Shown here: piece after piece, positions 11,954 through 19,788 of the stretch | How positions within the stretch are numbered: position 1 is the first letter of the stretch | How the letters are laid out: each line of letters begins with the position of its first letter | IMG/VR virus record: IMGVR_UViG_3300025010_000240 | Span: 1-22,114 of that record | Source: a virus | Length of the DNA stretch: 22,114 nucleotides | Direction: 5' to 3' (one strand) | Position numbers and translations under genes: made by a program | Notes under the pieces: model-generated | What the model was told of the DNA's origin: nothing | What the model saw: the letters and a program-made list of their open reading frames with translations, nothing else | The model's database searches: none

Positions 11954-12900
11954 CCGCGCTCCTGAACGCACAGGATCGGGTTGTCGACGTGTGGATCACA
12001 GACGCGGCGGAGGCCTTCTCAGACGTGCTCACGGCCTGGGGTGACACGGATTCCACCCGCCTCGAATGGGACGCGTTGGAGACAGCGATAGACGCCACGG
12101 AAGACGCGATCTTTTGGACGCTGCTGTACTCTCACGCCCGGGGTTGTGTTGACGTACGGGATCGGCTCGGGATTCCCGCGCCCAAGGCGGATTTCGCCGA
12201 CTTCATGCCCGTGGACGCGGTACGGGCCGCCCTCGATGCGGCCGGGTACTCCTACGACGTGCAACGTGGCTTCGCGTTTCAGTTCGGTGAGTTCGCTTCC
12301 GTCCTCGCGACGAAGGCGGGGCATGAGGTCTATTCCAGGGTCGCGCAGAGCCTCGGTGACGCCCTCGGTAGAGGCGAAACCAAGGCGGAATGGGTCGCGA
12401 AGAACGGCATCAACAGCATCGGCGTGTTGAAGGACAACCCGCATTACATTTCGAACGTGTTCCGCACCAATCAGGCGACGTACTACGCCGCCGGGAAATG
12501 GCACGCGATCAAGGAGATGCCCGATCTGAAAGACGTGGTCGAGTCCCTGGAATTTATCGCGATCCTGGACGATCGCACCACTCCGGTTTGCGAGGGCATG
12601 GACGGCACGATCAGGCCCGTTGACGATCCCATTTGGGCGACTCACTACCCACCCAATCACTACATGTGCAGGTCCACGGCGGAGCCCGTGAGCAAGTACG
12701 AACGGCAGAAGCATAAGGACCCCGCGCATGTGCACGATCCTGGCAAGGGGTTTGCAACCAACGTTGGGCAGGACTACGCGGAAATTATCCATGGTATCAA
12801 CGGGGATCTTTCGCGCGAAGGACTGGGCTCGGAAGTGGCCAATCGGCAGGAGGACATAAAAAATCGTATAATTTCAAGCACCTTGCTTGACAAGCAGTAG
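11920..12900 (+). CDS. MuF-type head morphogenesis protein
   Basis: The 326-codon frame ends with a classical MuF/SPP1 gp7-like domain: RTNQATYYAAGKW (182-194), DDRTTPVCEGMDGT (217-230) and PPNHYMCRS (244-252). MuF proteins bind the portal and enter the procapsid, and one copy or a few help DNA ejection or assembly. No convincing start exists: the frame opens at 11839, the only initiator before residue 11 is TTG 11920 without an SD, and it overlaps the portal by 34 bases. Residues 1-85 look like the helical C-terminal part expected of DUF935 portals. It may therefore be translated by -1 frameshifting as a portal-MuF fusion. Coordinates are those of the TTG version. Confidence 0.85.
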   Translation: MFAARKEKEKVAALLNAQDRVVDVWITDAAEAFSDVLTAWGDTDSTRLEWDALETAIDATEDAIFWTLLYSHARGCVDVRDRLGIPAPKADFADFMPVDAVRAALDAAGYSYDVQRGFAFQFGEFASVLATKAGHEVYSRVAQSLGDALGRGETKAEWVAKNGINSIGVLKDNPHYISNVFRTNQATYYAAGKWHAIKEMPDLKDVVESLEFIAILDDRTTPVCEGMDGTIRPVDDPIWATHYPPNHYMCRSTAEPVSKYERQKHKDPAHVHDPGKGFATNVGQDYAEIIHGINGDLSREGLGSEVANRQEDIKNRIISSTLLDKQ

Positions 12901-12982
12901 TTTTTGCGCTAGCGTGATTGTGTCTAGTAGGTTTTCGAGGGTGTCAACGGTTGGCATCGTCGAAAGCCAATTGGAGATCGCA

Positions 12983-13798
12983 ATGCCTCGGCTCGAATTG
13001 GCGAAGACCGGCACTTGGTCCGGTAAAAAGCTCACGAAATCAATGCTCAACGATGCAGCGGGCAACTTCTCGGATCGCGTCCCCGTGATCGTGGGTCATG
13101 AGTCCGCGTTCTGGTCCGATGCGGCTCCGGCCGTTGGCTGGATCGATGCTGTAGAGGTCGTTGGATCGGCTCTCGTTGGAGAGGTCAACTTCACTGCCGA
13201 TGGCCTGAAACTGTGGGACTCGAAGGCCTACCGCAACTGGTCCGTTGGTCTGCGCAAGGACAGCGAGGAAAGCCCGTGGGAGCTGGCTCATTTGGCCCTG
13301 CTCGGTGCTGCCAATCCTGCGATCAAGGGACTGAAAGTACTCGAATTCTCGGAGGGCGCTCCCGCTTTCCGTGCTGAATTTTTCAACTTTTCCAAGGAGA
13401 CTGAAATCATGGATACCGAGAAACTGAAAGAGGAAATGCGCGTCGAATTCGCAGCGAAGGAAGAGGCCATCAAGGCCGAATACGCCGCTCGCGAAGCAGC
13501 CAAGGACGTCGAGATCGCGAACCTGAAGGCCGAATCGGATAAGGCCCGCCGCGCGGAGTTTGCCGCTCGTGTCGAGGCCACCTTCAAGGCCGCCGAAACC
13601 AAGGTCCCCGCCGAAAAGGTGAAGGATCTCAAGGCGTTGTTCTCCAAGGAGAACGTCACCGTGTCCGAACTGATCGAAGGCCTCAACGCCATGTTCTCGG
13701 GCATGCCTCCGATGGTTGCCGGTGGTAAAATCGTCACTCCCAGTGAGTCGGCTCCCGCCCTGTGTGGAACGGATCTGACCAAGAAAGGCCTGCTGTAG
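12983..13798 (+). CDS. Mu I-like prohead protease with scaffold domain
   Basis: The 271-aa protein starts at ATG 12983 with GGAG six bases upstream; the longer frame back to 12887 lacks an SD. The N-terminal 140 residues match Mu I-like proteases, with VPVIVGHE (H39) and RNWSVGL (candidate nucleophile S87), then the typical LALLGAANPAIKGL. The C-terminal 130 residues are a charged coiled coil (KLKEEMRVEFAAKEEAIK...) typical of scaffolds. It should direct capsid assembly and then self-cleave with the scaffold. It is preceded by an 82-base gap after MuF. Confidence 0.85.
   Translation: MPRLELAKTGTWSGKKLTKSMLNDAAGNFSDRVPVIVGHESAFWSDAAPAVGWIDAVEVVGSALVGEVNFTADGLKLWDSKAYRNWSVGLRKDSEESPWELAHLALLGAANPAIKGLKVLEFSEGAPAFRAEFFNFSKETEIMDTEKLKEEMRVEFAAKEEAIKAEYAAREAAKDVEIANLKAESDKARRAEFAARVEATFKAAETKVPAEKVKDLKALFSKENVTVSELIEGLNAMFSGMPPMVAGGKIVTPSESAPALCGTDLTKKGLL
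13409..13798 (+). CDS. Nested scaffold protein (in-frame internal start)
   Basis: Inside the protease gene, ATG 13409 (MDTEKLKEEMRVEF) is preceded by AAGGAG nine bases upstream and begins exactly where the protease domain ends. It would yield a 129-aa coiled-coil scaffold. This parallels Mu I/Z and lambda C/Nu3, where the scaffold is made from an internal start of the protease gene. The SD is at least as good as that of the full-length gene, fitting a need for many scaffold copies. Confidence 0.7.
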   Translation: MDTEKLKEEMRVEFAAKEEAIKAEYAAREAAKDVEIANLKAESDKARRAEFAARVEATFKAAETKVPAEKVKDLKALFSKENVTVSELIEGLNAMFSGMPPMVAGGKIVTPSESAPALCGTDLTKKGLL

Positions 13799-13800
13799 TC

Positions 13801-14196
13801 ATGAGCGATCTCTCTTCCGCTTCCTATGATTTCGATGCGATCCTCGGTGGCGTCGGTGGCGAAGTCATCCAGGGCCGTTCTATCATTCGCCCGTCGTCCT
13901 CCGATCTCACGCTGATCCCTGGCACCGTCCTTCAGTTCGTCGCCGCGACCCCGCAGCACGTGACCGTGTGGGACGGCCAGACCAACACTGTGGTGGCCGG
14001 AATCCTGCTCGAGCCAATCGTCGCCGCAGCGGCTGCGAAGGTCTGCTCCGTTCTCGTCTCCGGCTCGTTCAAAAACGAGCACGTGAACGTGTACTCCGAC
14101 GGCGACGGCGATCCCAATCCGACGGCCGCGCAGCTCAATCAGATGCAGGTCCAGGCCGGCCTGATCGCCACGGGTTACGAGTACGCTTCGGCGTAA
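13801..14196 (+). CDS. Head decoration protein (lambda D-like)
   Basis: This 131-aa protein starts MSDLSSASYDFDAILGG. It resembles HDPD-family capsid cement proteins: ILLEPIVAAAAAK, VLVSGSFKNEHV and TAAQLNQM are the conserved core, and it is directly upstream of the capsid gene. It is expected to trimerise on the capsid exterior and stabilise the expanded shell. The start is two bases after the protease stop; GAAAGG lies about 12 bases upstream, a weaker RBS than its neighbour's. It is clearly paralogous to the first 125 residues of the next gene. Confidence 0.75.
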   Translation: MSDLSSASYDFDAILGGVGGEVIQGRSIIRPSSSDLTLIPGTVLQFVAATPQHVTVWDGQTNTVVAGILLEPIVAAAAAKVCSVLVSGSFKNEHVNVYSDGDGDPNPTAAQLNQMQVQAGLIATGYEYASA

Positions 14197-14208
14197 AGGA
14201 GAACATCC

Positions 14209-15132
14209 ATGAGTGACGTTTCTTCGGCCTCCTATAACATGCTCGCGATCCTCGCGGGCACCGGGCCTCATTTCATCGTTTCCCGGGCCGTCGTCCGTGC
14301 CGGTGGCAGCGTGAACGAAGCCCTGGTCCCGGGCTGCGTCTTGCAGGCGGACACCAACGCGCACAATCTCGAACCGTGGAACGGCACCAACACGCCCCTT
14401 GGTATCCTGTTGCAGCCGATCACGGCGACGACCTCCGCGCAGCTCGCGGACGTGCTCGTCCGGGGTCACGTCAAGCCGGAACACGTGCACATCTTCAACG
14501 CTACCGCGAACGTCAAGTTGACGGCCGCGCAGTGGAACCAGATGAAGGCTTCCGGCCTGCCCTCCGCGTCGTATGACTATCGCCCGATTGGCGCGATCAG
14601 CGGCGCTCTGGAAGACGAGGATGGCACCGCACGCGCTGGCATCGTGGTAACCCTGAAGGACGCCGCAGGAACCACCATCGGAACGGCCACCAGTGCGGTT
14701 TCGACGGGCGCGTACTCGTTCACCGGAATTACCACCGGAGAGTACTACCTGAACGTGCCCGCCACGTCGGTTTACTACGCGACGACCTCGCAGCCGGTTT
14801 CCGTCACGGAGAACGCGACGACCACGGCCAACATCACGAGCCTGTTCAAGGTCGGTTCCATCGCCGGTATCTGCACGGACGACGATACCCCGGCCGTGGA
14901 ACTCGAGGGCGTGTCCCTGATCTGCTACCTGACTGGCCACAGCGGCGATCCGGAGTACGGTCCTGTGCTGAGCGGTGCTGATGGTGCCTACGAATTCGAA
15001 AACGTCCGTGTGGGCACCGCGTGGATCATCACGGCGAGCCTGACCGGCCACGACACGGAAACCGTGTCTTCGATCACGGTCGAAACCGACACCGAAACTG
15101 AACTCGACATCGTTCTGGATGTTACCACCTAA
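14209..15132 (+). CDS. Head decoration protein with two Ig-like domains
   Basis: In this 307-aa protein, residues 1-125 are a second decoration domain (MSDVSSASYNMLAIL, GILLQPITA, VLVRGHVKPEHVHI, LTAAQWNQM) related to the preceding gene. Residues about 126-208 (GAISGALEDEDGTARAGI...) and 213-305 (GSIAGICTDDDTPAVELEG...) are two beta-sandwich domains of the carboxypeptidase-regulatory / SdrD-B type. Each opens with G.I.G and carries the GAYSFTGITTGEYYL or GAYEFENVRVGTAW motif. Such domains on a capsid should project outward and bind weakly to surfaces or glycans, as proposed for Hoc of T4. The SD AAAGGAG is strong. Confidence 0.75.
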   Translation: MSDVSSASYNMLAILAGTGPHFIVSRAVVRAGGSVNEALVPGCVLQADTNAHNLEPWNGTNTPLGILLQPITATTSAQLADVLVRGHVKPEHVHIFNATANVKLTAAQWNQMKASGLPSASYDYRPIGAISGALEDEDGTARAGIVVTLKDAAGTTIGTATSAVSTGAYSFTGITTGEYYLNVPATSVYYATTSQPVSVTENATTTANITSLFKVGSIAGICTDDDTPAVELEGVSLICYLTGHSGDPEYGPVLSGADGAYEFENVRVGTAWIITASLTGHDTETVSSITVETDTETELDIVLDVTT

Positions 15133-15158
15133 CCCGTTGATATCATAGGAGATTTCAC

Positions 15159-16178
15159 ATGTTCCCCGATGTTACCCTCACCCCCGCTCAGGTTCAGGAT
15201 CTGTTGGTTCTGGACGACCGTCCCGTTCCCGCTACTCCGGTTCTCGATCTCGTCGTCCCTGCGACCAAGTGGAAGTTGCACAACTCCGATGTCGTTCAGG
15301 TCAACCTGAAGACCCGCGAGATCGGCGCGATCCCCCACACGCAGTACGGCGCGGCCGCCTTCACCAACGACGGTTTCGAGTTGGACGAGCGCATTTACCG
15401 TCCCCGCCCGATCAAGCAGGTCAACACCATCCCCGGGCACATCGTCGCGCAGATGTCCACCCGCGAACCGGCCTTTCTTCAGGCCGAGATCGCCCGCATC
15501 CTGGCCGATCACCGCGACAACATCCGCATGACCAAAGAGGCCATGGTTTGTGCCGGTATCCTGGGCACGTTCACCTATGCGGTGAACACACAGGCCGGTG
15601 TTGTCGCCGCTACCCAGACCGCCATGGGTTCGGTTGCGGCCCCGACCGTGACCAACAAGTGGGACGCCTCCGGCGCGAAGTTCTCCGCTGTGGAGCAGGC
15701 CTGGCGCGCGTTCCAGGACTCGATCATCGCAGGTTCCAATGGTGCGTTCGGCAACGACCCCGGGAGCCTGGTCATGCTGGTCGGTTCGGACGTGTGGGCC
15801 ATCCTCGTGGGCCTGCTGACCGCGCAGTTCGCGAACTCCGGATCCGCACTGATCGCTCCGGCTCTCGCGGCTCAGGAATTCGTGTTCGGCAACATGCGGA
15901 TCAAGCGCATCTCCGGCACGTACAACTCCTACTCCGGGACCACCAAGTCCGCCACCGCGAAGATCGCCGCCAAGCGCGCGGTCATGATCGACCTGGCTGC
16001 CCAGCATCACGGCCGGTACTGCGTTCTGGAAGACATCGGCGCGAACGGTCGCCCCATGGAGATGTTCGCCAAGCAGTACGAAAACCAGAACCCGTCGGGA
16101 CTGAACCTGTTCTCCGAGTCCAAGCCGTTCGTGTTCCCGGATGTCCGGGGAATCGGCGTCCAGGACGTGCTCGCGTAA
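15159..16178 (+). CDS. Major capsid protein, lambda E-type
   Basis: This 339-aa protein belongs to the Phage_cap_E type (HK97 fold). It begins MFPDVTLTPAQVQDLL and contains AAFTNDGFELDERIYRPRPIKQVNTIPG (written here by its key residues: long E-loop with D/E and RPRPIK). A helix (LADHRDNIRMTKEAMVCAG, the spine region) and GSDVWAILVG follow. The end FVFPDVRGIGVQDVLA is the family's usual C-terminus. It follows the decoration genes with a 26-base gap and the SD TAGGAG. The expected role is the icosahedral shell, assembled on the scaffold above. Confidence 0.88.
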   Translation: MFPDVTLTPAQVQDLLVLDDRPVPATPVLDLVVPATKWKLHNSDVVQVNLKTREIGAIPHTQYGAAAFTNDGFELDERIYRPRPIKQVNTIPGHIVAQMSTREPAFLQAEIARILADHRDNIRMTKEAMVCAGILGTFTYAVNTQAGVVAATQTAMGSVAAPTVTNKWDASGAKFSAVEQAWRAFQDSIIAGSNGAFGNDPGSLVMLVGSDVWAILVGLLTAQFANSGSALIAPALAAQEFVFGNMRIKRISGTYNSYSGTTKSATAKIAAKRAVMIDLAAQHHGRYCVLEDIGANGRPMEMFAKQYENQNPSGLNLFSESKPFVFPDVRGIGVQDVLA

Positions 16179-16193
16179 TCACAAGGAAACACC

Positions 16194-16580
16194 ATGGCCG
16201 CCGCTTCCATCGCCGACGTAAAAAACGCAATGAAATCCTACAGTTACGACACCGTGACTGGCAAAGATAATCACGTTTGCACGAGAGCCCTGGAAGCGGC
16301 GGAACTGTGGACTTCCGGCAAGATGGCGAAGGCGGGATACACGGACGTGGACACGACCACGGACTACCTGAGACAGGTTGTCGTCGCCTACGCCGTCTAT
16401 CACCTCCACGCCTACAACGATCAAGAAGGTGTTGCCGAGGACAAGTTGAAAATGGCTCGGGAACTGCTCGAAGCGGCCATCGGACTTTCGGCCACCTCGA
16501 ACGGTTCGAATTCGCCCGCTGCACGGCCTGTCGCAGTCGTGACCAACCCTGAGGTGTCGTCATGGCTGACAGCATTCTGA
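16194..16580 (+). CDS. Head-tail connector / adaptor (putative)
   Basis: The 128-aa helical protein (MAAASIADVKNAMKSYSY...) has a terminal helix pair YLRQVVVAYAVYHLHAYNDQ and AEDKLKMARELLEAAIGL, the usual layout of gp6/gp36-type adaptors that sit below the portal. The position directly after the capsid gene supports this. The SD AAGGAAA precedes ATG 16194. It overlaps the next gene by 19 bases. The sequence is too divergent for a firm family call. Confidence 0.6.
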   Translation: MAAASIADVKNAMKSYSYDTVTGKDNHVCTRALEAAELWTSGKMAKAGYTDVDTTTDYLRQVVVAYAVYHLHAYNDQEGVAEDKLKMARELLEAAIGLSATSNGSNSPAARPVAVVTNPEVSSWLTAF

Positions 16581-17155
16581 TCGACTTCAAAGCGGCCGCG
16601 CAATTCCTCAATGAGAAGCGGTTCAAGCATGGGCTCGATGGTCGTCTTCAGGCTGCCCTCGGCTCGTACCTCTCCCGCATCACGCAACGCGAGATGGGCA
16701 ACGGAACGAAGGGCCTTGCGCCGCTCACCATGCGGTTGCGCACGAAGAGCAGCAAGCGGCCCTTGCAGGACACCGGAGGGCTTCGCAAGTCCATCGTGTG
16801 GGATCGCGTGACCAATGGCGTCGAAGTGGGCTCTGTGCTGCGGTACGCACGCATTCACCAAGAGGGGGGCACGATCACCCCGAAGAAGGCCAAGAAATTG
16901 GCCATCCCGGCGACCAAGGAAGCCCGCGCCATGTCCTCGGCTTTCGGCGTTCGGAAGGCCCTGGAAAACTTCGCGAAGAAATACGGTGCGATCCGGTTCA
17001 CGCCTGGCACGATTCGCGCCGGCAATGTGATCCTGTTCTACCGTCGCGATTCGGTGGACGTGCCCGCGCGGCCGTACCTGTTCATGAACGCGGATCGCGA
17101 AGCGAAGATCGTTGAAATCATGCAAAATTACCTTGAAGACGGGCAGGTGAAATAA
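16562..17155 (+). CDS. Tail completion / virion morphogenesis protein (gpG/S-type)
   Basis: This 197-aa protein fits the Phage_tail_S family (P2 S, Mu G). It shows PLQDTGGLRKSIVWDRV (the LxDTGxLRxSI signature), VLRYARIHQEGGTI (YAxIHQxGG), and a C-terminal VPARPYLFMNADREAKIVEIM (IPARxF/YL). These proteins finish the head-proximal end of the tail or help head-tail joining. In Mu the equivalent lies between F and I; here it has moved after the capsid. GAGGTG precedes the ATG, and it ends in TAATG overlap with the next gene. Confidence 0.85.
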   Translation: MADSILIDFKAAAQFLNEKRFKHGLDGRLQAALGSYLSRITQREMGNGTKGLAPLTMRLRTKSSKRPLQDTGGLRKSIVWDRVTNGVEVGSVLRYARIHQEGGTITPKKAKKLAIPATKEARAMSSAFGVRKALENFAKKYGAIRFTPGTIRAGNVILFYRRDSVDVPARPYLFMNADREAKIVEIMQNYLEDGQVK

Positions 17156-17712
17156 TGCTTTGGGTCTTCAAGGAACTCTCGCGATGGATCACGGATCAGA
17201 CGGGCCTTCCGGTGCTGCTCCCGGGGCAACCGGACACGTTGTCAGAGCCGCACGTGTGGTTTGAAGTCCTCAAGATGACCGTGGACCATCCCGACTTTGG
17301 GCAGCTCGAATTCAACGAGATGATCGCGGCCGGTTCGCAGGATTCCCGGTATCGCGGGCCGTCCGTCGTCGGCATGGAAATGGCTATCGTTCTTTCTGCT
17401 CTCGGGTCTTCTCCTGACTTCGCAAACGCCTATTTCGAGGCCGCGCGGAAGCTTGCGAAGATCCTGAAGATCGGGAACGTCCCGGTGCCGTTCGTTGCTC
17501 AGCAGGACGGTCACGCGCACGGCGCGGGCCTCGAAGTCAAGGACATGGGAATGTTTCGTGACTTCGCGAAGGCGGACGGCAAGGACGCGACTGAGTGGGG
17601 ATCCGCATGGGAATGCACGTTGCGCTTCCCGACTCGTGAGGACGAGGAATACACGGTGGAACCGATTGACTACGAAGAAACAGCACCCGAAGGCCCCGTG
17701 CCAATCGGGTAG
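17155..17712 (+). CDS. Putative tail terminator-position protein (185 aa)
   Basis: The 185-aa product (MLWVFKELSRWITDQTGLPV...) lies between the gpG/S-type gene and the sheath, exactly where Mu has gp37 and many phages have the tail terminator that caps tube and sheath. An alpha/beta pattern and a C-terminal strand region with an acidic tail (REDEEYTVEPIDYEETAPEG) are compatible. No signature motif is seen, so the role rests on synteny. The start shares one base with the preceding stop. Confidence 0.5.
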   Translation: MLWVFKELSRWITDQTGLPVLLPGQPDTLSEPHVWFEVLKMTVDHPDFGQLEFNEMIAAGSQDSRYRGPSVVGMEMAIVLSALGSSPDFANAYFEAARKLAKILKIGNVPVPFVAQQDGHAHGAGLEVKDMGMFRDFAKADGKDATEWGSAWECTLRFPTREDEEYTVEPIDYEETAPEGPVPIG

Positions 17713-17728
17713 AAAGTGAAGAATTTCA

Positions 17729-18937
17729 ATGGCTTACGCACATGGTTTGACTGTCCTTATCGGTGGTGTCGTCGGCACTCAGATGCGCCTGGGCGGGTCT
17801 GCGGTTCCGGTGTTTTTCGGTTGTGCTCACGGCGTCGGTGCAACGGCTGGCGTTGCGGACTCTGATCCGCACCTGATCAGCAACCTCGCGGAGTACGTCG
17901 AGGCCCTCGGCTGGGGCAACCTGGACGACGACGACGAGCCGGATCTGTCCGGAGTGGATCACGATTACACCCTGGACGAAGTGGCCTGGGTGCTGTTCAA
18001 GTTGAACGGCGTCGGGCCTGCCGTGTTCATCAACATCTACAACTCCACGGACTTCGTCGGTGGCGTGTCCACAGTCGTTGGTGGCGATTTCACGGCCTCC
18101 CTGCCCCTGGTCGAAACCGCTATCGTGGACCTCGGGATCATCCCCTCGCATGTCCTCGTCCCGCGCTACTCTCAGGTAGCCGCGTTGAAGACGGCGATGG
18201 CCGCGTTGGGTCCCTACAACGGCGTACCGGTGATGAAGCTCGTGGACATGGCCGACGACCCCGCAGACGATGACGGAGAAGCCAAGGCGGCGGCCGTGAT
18301 CGAAGGCGCGGCCCTGACGCATGAGAACATGCTCGGATGCTGGCCGGAGTTCGGCGGCTTCCCGCTCTCGACCATCGCGATGGCAACCGCGTTGTGGCAG
18401 GACGTGTACCGCGCGGATGGTATCCCGCTTCACACGCCATCGAACAAGCTCATCCGAGGCGGCATCACCCGCATCACGGACGAGCGCGTGGTGTTGTCCT
18501 CGTGGCTCGACAGCCTCAACGAAGTTGGCATCATGAGCATCAAGACGCTCGGCTCCCGGTCGCGTCTGTACGGCTCGCAGACGTTCTCCTACGACTCCTC
18601 CGGGGATGCGGACTACGTCAACGATTCGTATATTCCGCGCCGCCTGACCAACTACGTTTTCGAGCGCATCATGAGCGACGTTGACGAGTACGTCGATGAC
18701 CCGCTGAACACGCGCCTGATCGAAGACGTTCTGGCCAAACTGAACCAGTTCGGCACGGGCCTGGTTGGCCGTGGCGCCATGCTCGGATTCAACGCCTCGT
18801 TCTACTCCGAGAAAAACCCGGTCGCCGATCTCGCAGCGGGCAAGATCACGTTCACCGTGACCCTGCTCCCGGCTCGCGAAGCATCCAACATCGTGATCGA
18901 TCTCATCATCGATCTGAACCTGTTCGGAACCCTGTAG
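17729..18937 (+). CDS. Contractile tail sheath protein
   Basis: The 402-aa protein starts MAYAHGLTVLIGGVVGTQM, with the short N-terminal arm typical of P2 FI-like sheaths. It contains LDEVAWVLFKLNGVGPAVF, VPRYSQVAALKTAMAAL, a long domain with GIMSIKTLGSRSRLYG, and the conserved end block SYIPRRLTNYVFERI, then IDLIIDLNLFGTL. These features and the following tube gene make the call firm. It polymerises around the tube and contracts to drive injection, defining a myovirus-like tail. Confidence 0.88.
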   Translation: MAYAHGLTVLIGGVVGTQMRLGGSAVPVFFGCAHGVGATAGVADSDPHLISNLAEYVEALGWGNLDDDDEPDLSGVDHDYTLDEVAWVLFKLNGVGPAVFINIYNSTDFVGGVSTVVGGDFTASLPLVETAIVDLGIIPSHVLVPRYSQVAALKTAMAALGPYNGVPVMKLVDMADDPADDDGEAKAAAVIEGAALTHENMLGCWPEFGGFPLSTIAMATALWQDVYRADGIPLHTPSNKLIRGGITRITDERVVLSSWLDSLNEVGIMSIKTLGSRSRLYGSQTFSYDSSGDADYVNDSYIPRRLTNYVFERIMSDVDEYVDDPLNTRLIEDVLAKLNQFGTGLVGRGAMLGFNASFYSEKNPVADLAAGKITFTVTLLPAREASNIVIDLIIDLNLFGTL

Positions 18938-18947
18938 GAGGTACATC

Positions 18948-19466
18948 ATGAACAAGCCCGGAAAACTCATCAAAGCCGCTCTGTACCTCGAAGGTAACAC
19001 CCTCATCGGTCAGGGCCAGGTCACGCTTCCTCAGATCCAATTCGAGCCGCTCGATTGCGAGGGGTTCGGGTTCGGAGGCTCGATTGAAGTGCCCATGCGC
19101 CGTTTGCAAAAGATGGAGATGCAGGTGCAAACCACGGTCCCGAGCGCGGAACTGATCAGCAAGTCGCTGGACCTCAACAGCACGTTCCGCCTGCAATGCC
19201 GGGGCGCGTTCCAGACTTTCGACGCGCTTTCCGGGACCGGCGGACTGGTTTCGGATCGCATGGATGTTGTTCTGATGCCGAAGATCTGGAATCCCGGCAC
19301 TCGGCAGCAGGGTGAAGGTGGAGAGCTGGAACACTCGTTCAATGTTTACGGCGTTGCGTACTACGTGGACGGCGTGGAAAAGCTCTACGTGGACGTGCCC
19401 GCCGGTATCTATCGCGTGGACGGCGTTGACAAGTTCGCGGGTGACCGCGCGGCCCTCGGTTTCTAG
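18948..19466 (+). CDS. Tail tube protein (P2 FII-like)
   Basis: This 172-aa protein lies 10 bases after the sheath gene with GTAGGAGG upstream. It has the Phage_tube layout: N-terminal ALYLEGNTLIGQGQVTLPQI, a PMRRLQKMEMQVQTT strand region, then RLQCRGAFQTFDAL, and SDRMDVVLMPKIWNPG, then the YVDGVEKLYVDVPAG hairpin. It forms the hexameric-ring DNA conduit inside the sheath. Confidence 0.88.
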   Translation: MNKPGKLIKAALYLEGNTLIGQGQVTLPQIQFEPLDCEGFGFGGSIEVPMRRLQKMEMQVQTTVPSAELISKSLDLNSTFRLQCRGAFQTFDALSGTGGLVSDRMDVVLMPKIWNPGTRQQGEGGELEHSFNVYGVAYYVDGVEKLYVDVPAGIYRVDGVDKFAGDRAALGF

Positions 19467-19482
19467 GAAAGGTGTTGATATC

Positions 19483-19788
19483 ATGGGTAAAATCGTTCTC
19501 GTTGACTCGAATGCTCCGACGTTTGAGAAGTGCGAATTGCGCAAGCCGTGCATCGGCGACCTGAAACACGCCACCCGCTTGGCAGGCGGTGGATTTGACG
19601 GTGAGGCATCCCCGGATCAGCAGATCCAGGTGAGCCTTGTCATGATCCACCTGTGCGCCAAATTCGACGGGCAGAAGTGGCCCGTGGAAGAGATTGAAAA
19701 GCTCGGTGTGGATTTTTTTACCGAAGTGTCTACCGTTTGGGGGATCACCGTAAGCGCGATTCCCGAGGCGGAAAAAGCTCCGGCCTAG
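19483..19788 (+). CDS. Tail assembly chaperone (gpE-like)
   Basis: The 101-aa product starts at ATG 19483 (MGKIVLVDSNAPTFEKCEL) with GGAAAGG about 10 bases upstream; the longer frame from 19312 is inside the tube gene and not credible. Position directly after the tube gene and a mid-helix QIQVSLVMIHLCAKFDGQKW fit the P2 gpE / Mu gp41 family, which binds the tape measure and recruits tube protein. The gene ends EAEKAPA over a GAAAAAG run that is the candidate -1 frameshift site. Confidence 0.75.
   Translation: MGKIVLVDSNAPTFEKCELRKPCIGDLKHATRLAGGGFDGEASPDQQIQVSLVMIHLCAKFDGQKWPVEEIEKLGVDFFTEVSTVWGITVSAIPEAEKAPA

Noticed and set aside
12019-12792. Minus-strand ORF (257 codons) opposite MuF
   Set aside because: It overlaps the conserved MuF motifs entirely and its composition is typical of an antisense shadow.
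12882-12905. Terminator-like hairpin TGCTT-GAC-AAGCA followed by T-run at the MuF stop
   Set aside because: The stem is only 5-6 bp and AT-rich, with four bases between stem and T-run. It is too weak to call and would cut the structural operon.
12867-12915. Possible internal promoter near the MuF end: TATAAT at 12867-12872, and TTGACA at 12887-12892
   Set aside because: The TATAAT has no acceptable -35 at 17 bases (CGGCAG), and the TTGACA has only TAGCGT at the -10 position. Neither pair is convincing.
13288-15051. Long minus-strand ORF (587 codons) antisense to protease and decoration genes
   Set aside because: It is antisense to well-recognised structural genes and has Arg/Gly/Asp-rich low-complexity translation and no RBS. 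It arises from GC-rich third codon positions.
17726-19006. Long minus-strand ORF (426 codons) opposite the sheath gene
   Set aside because: The sheath and tube assignments on the plus strand are firm. The antisense product has no domain pattern and its start has no SD.
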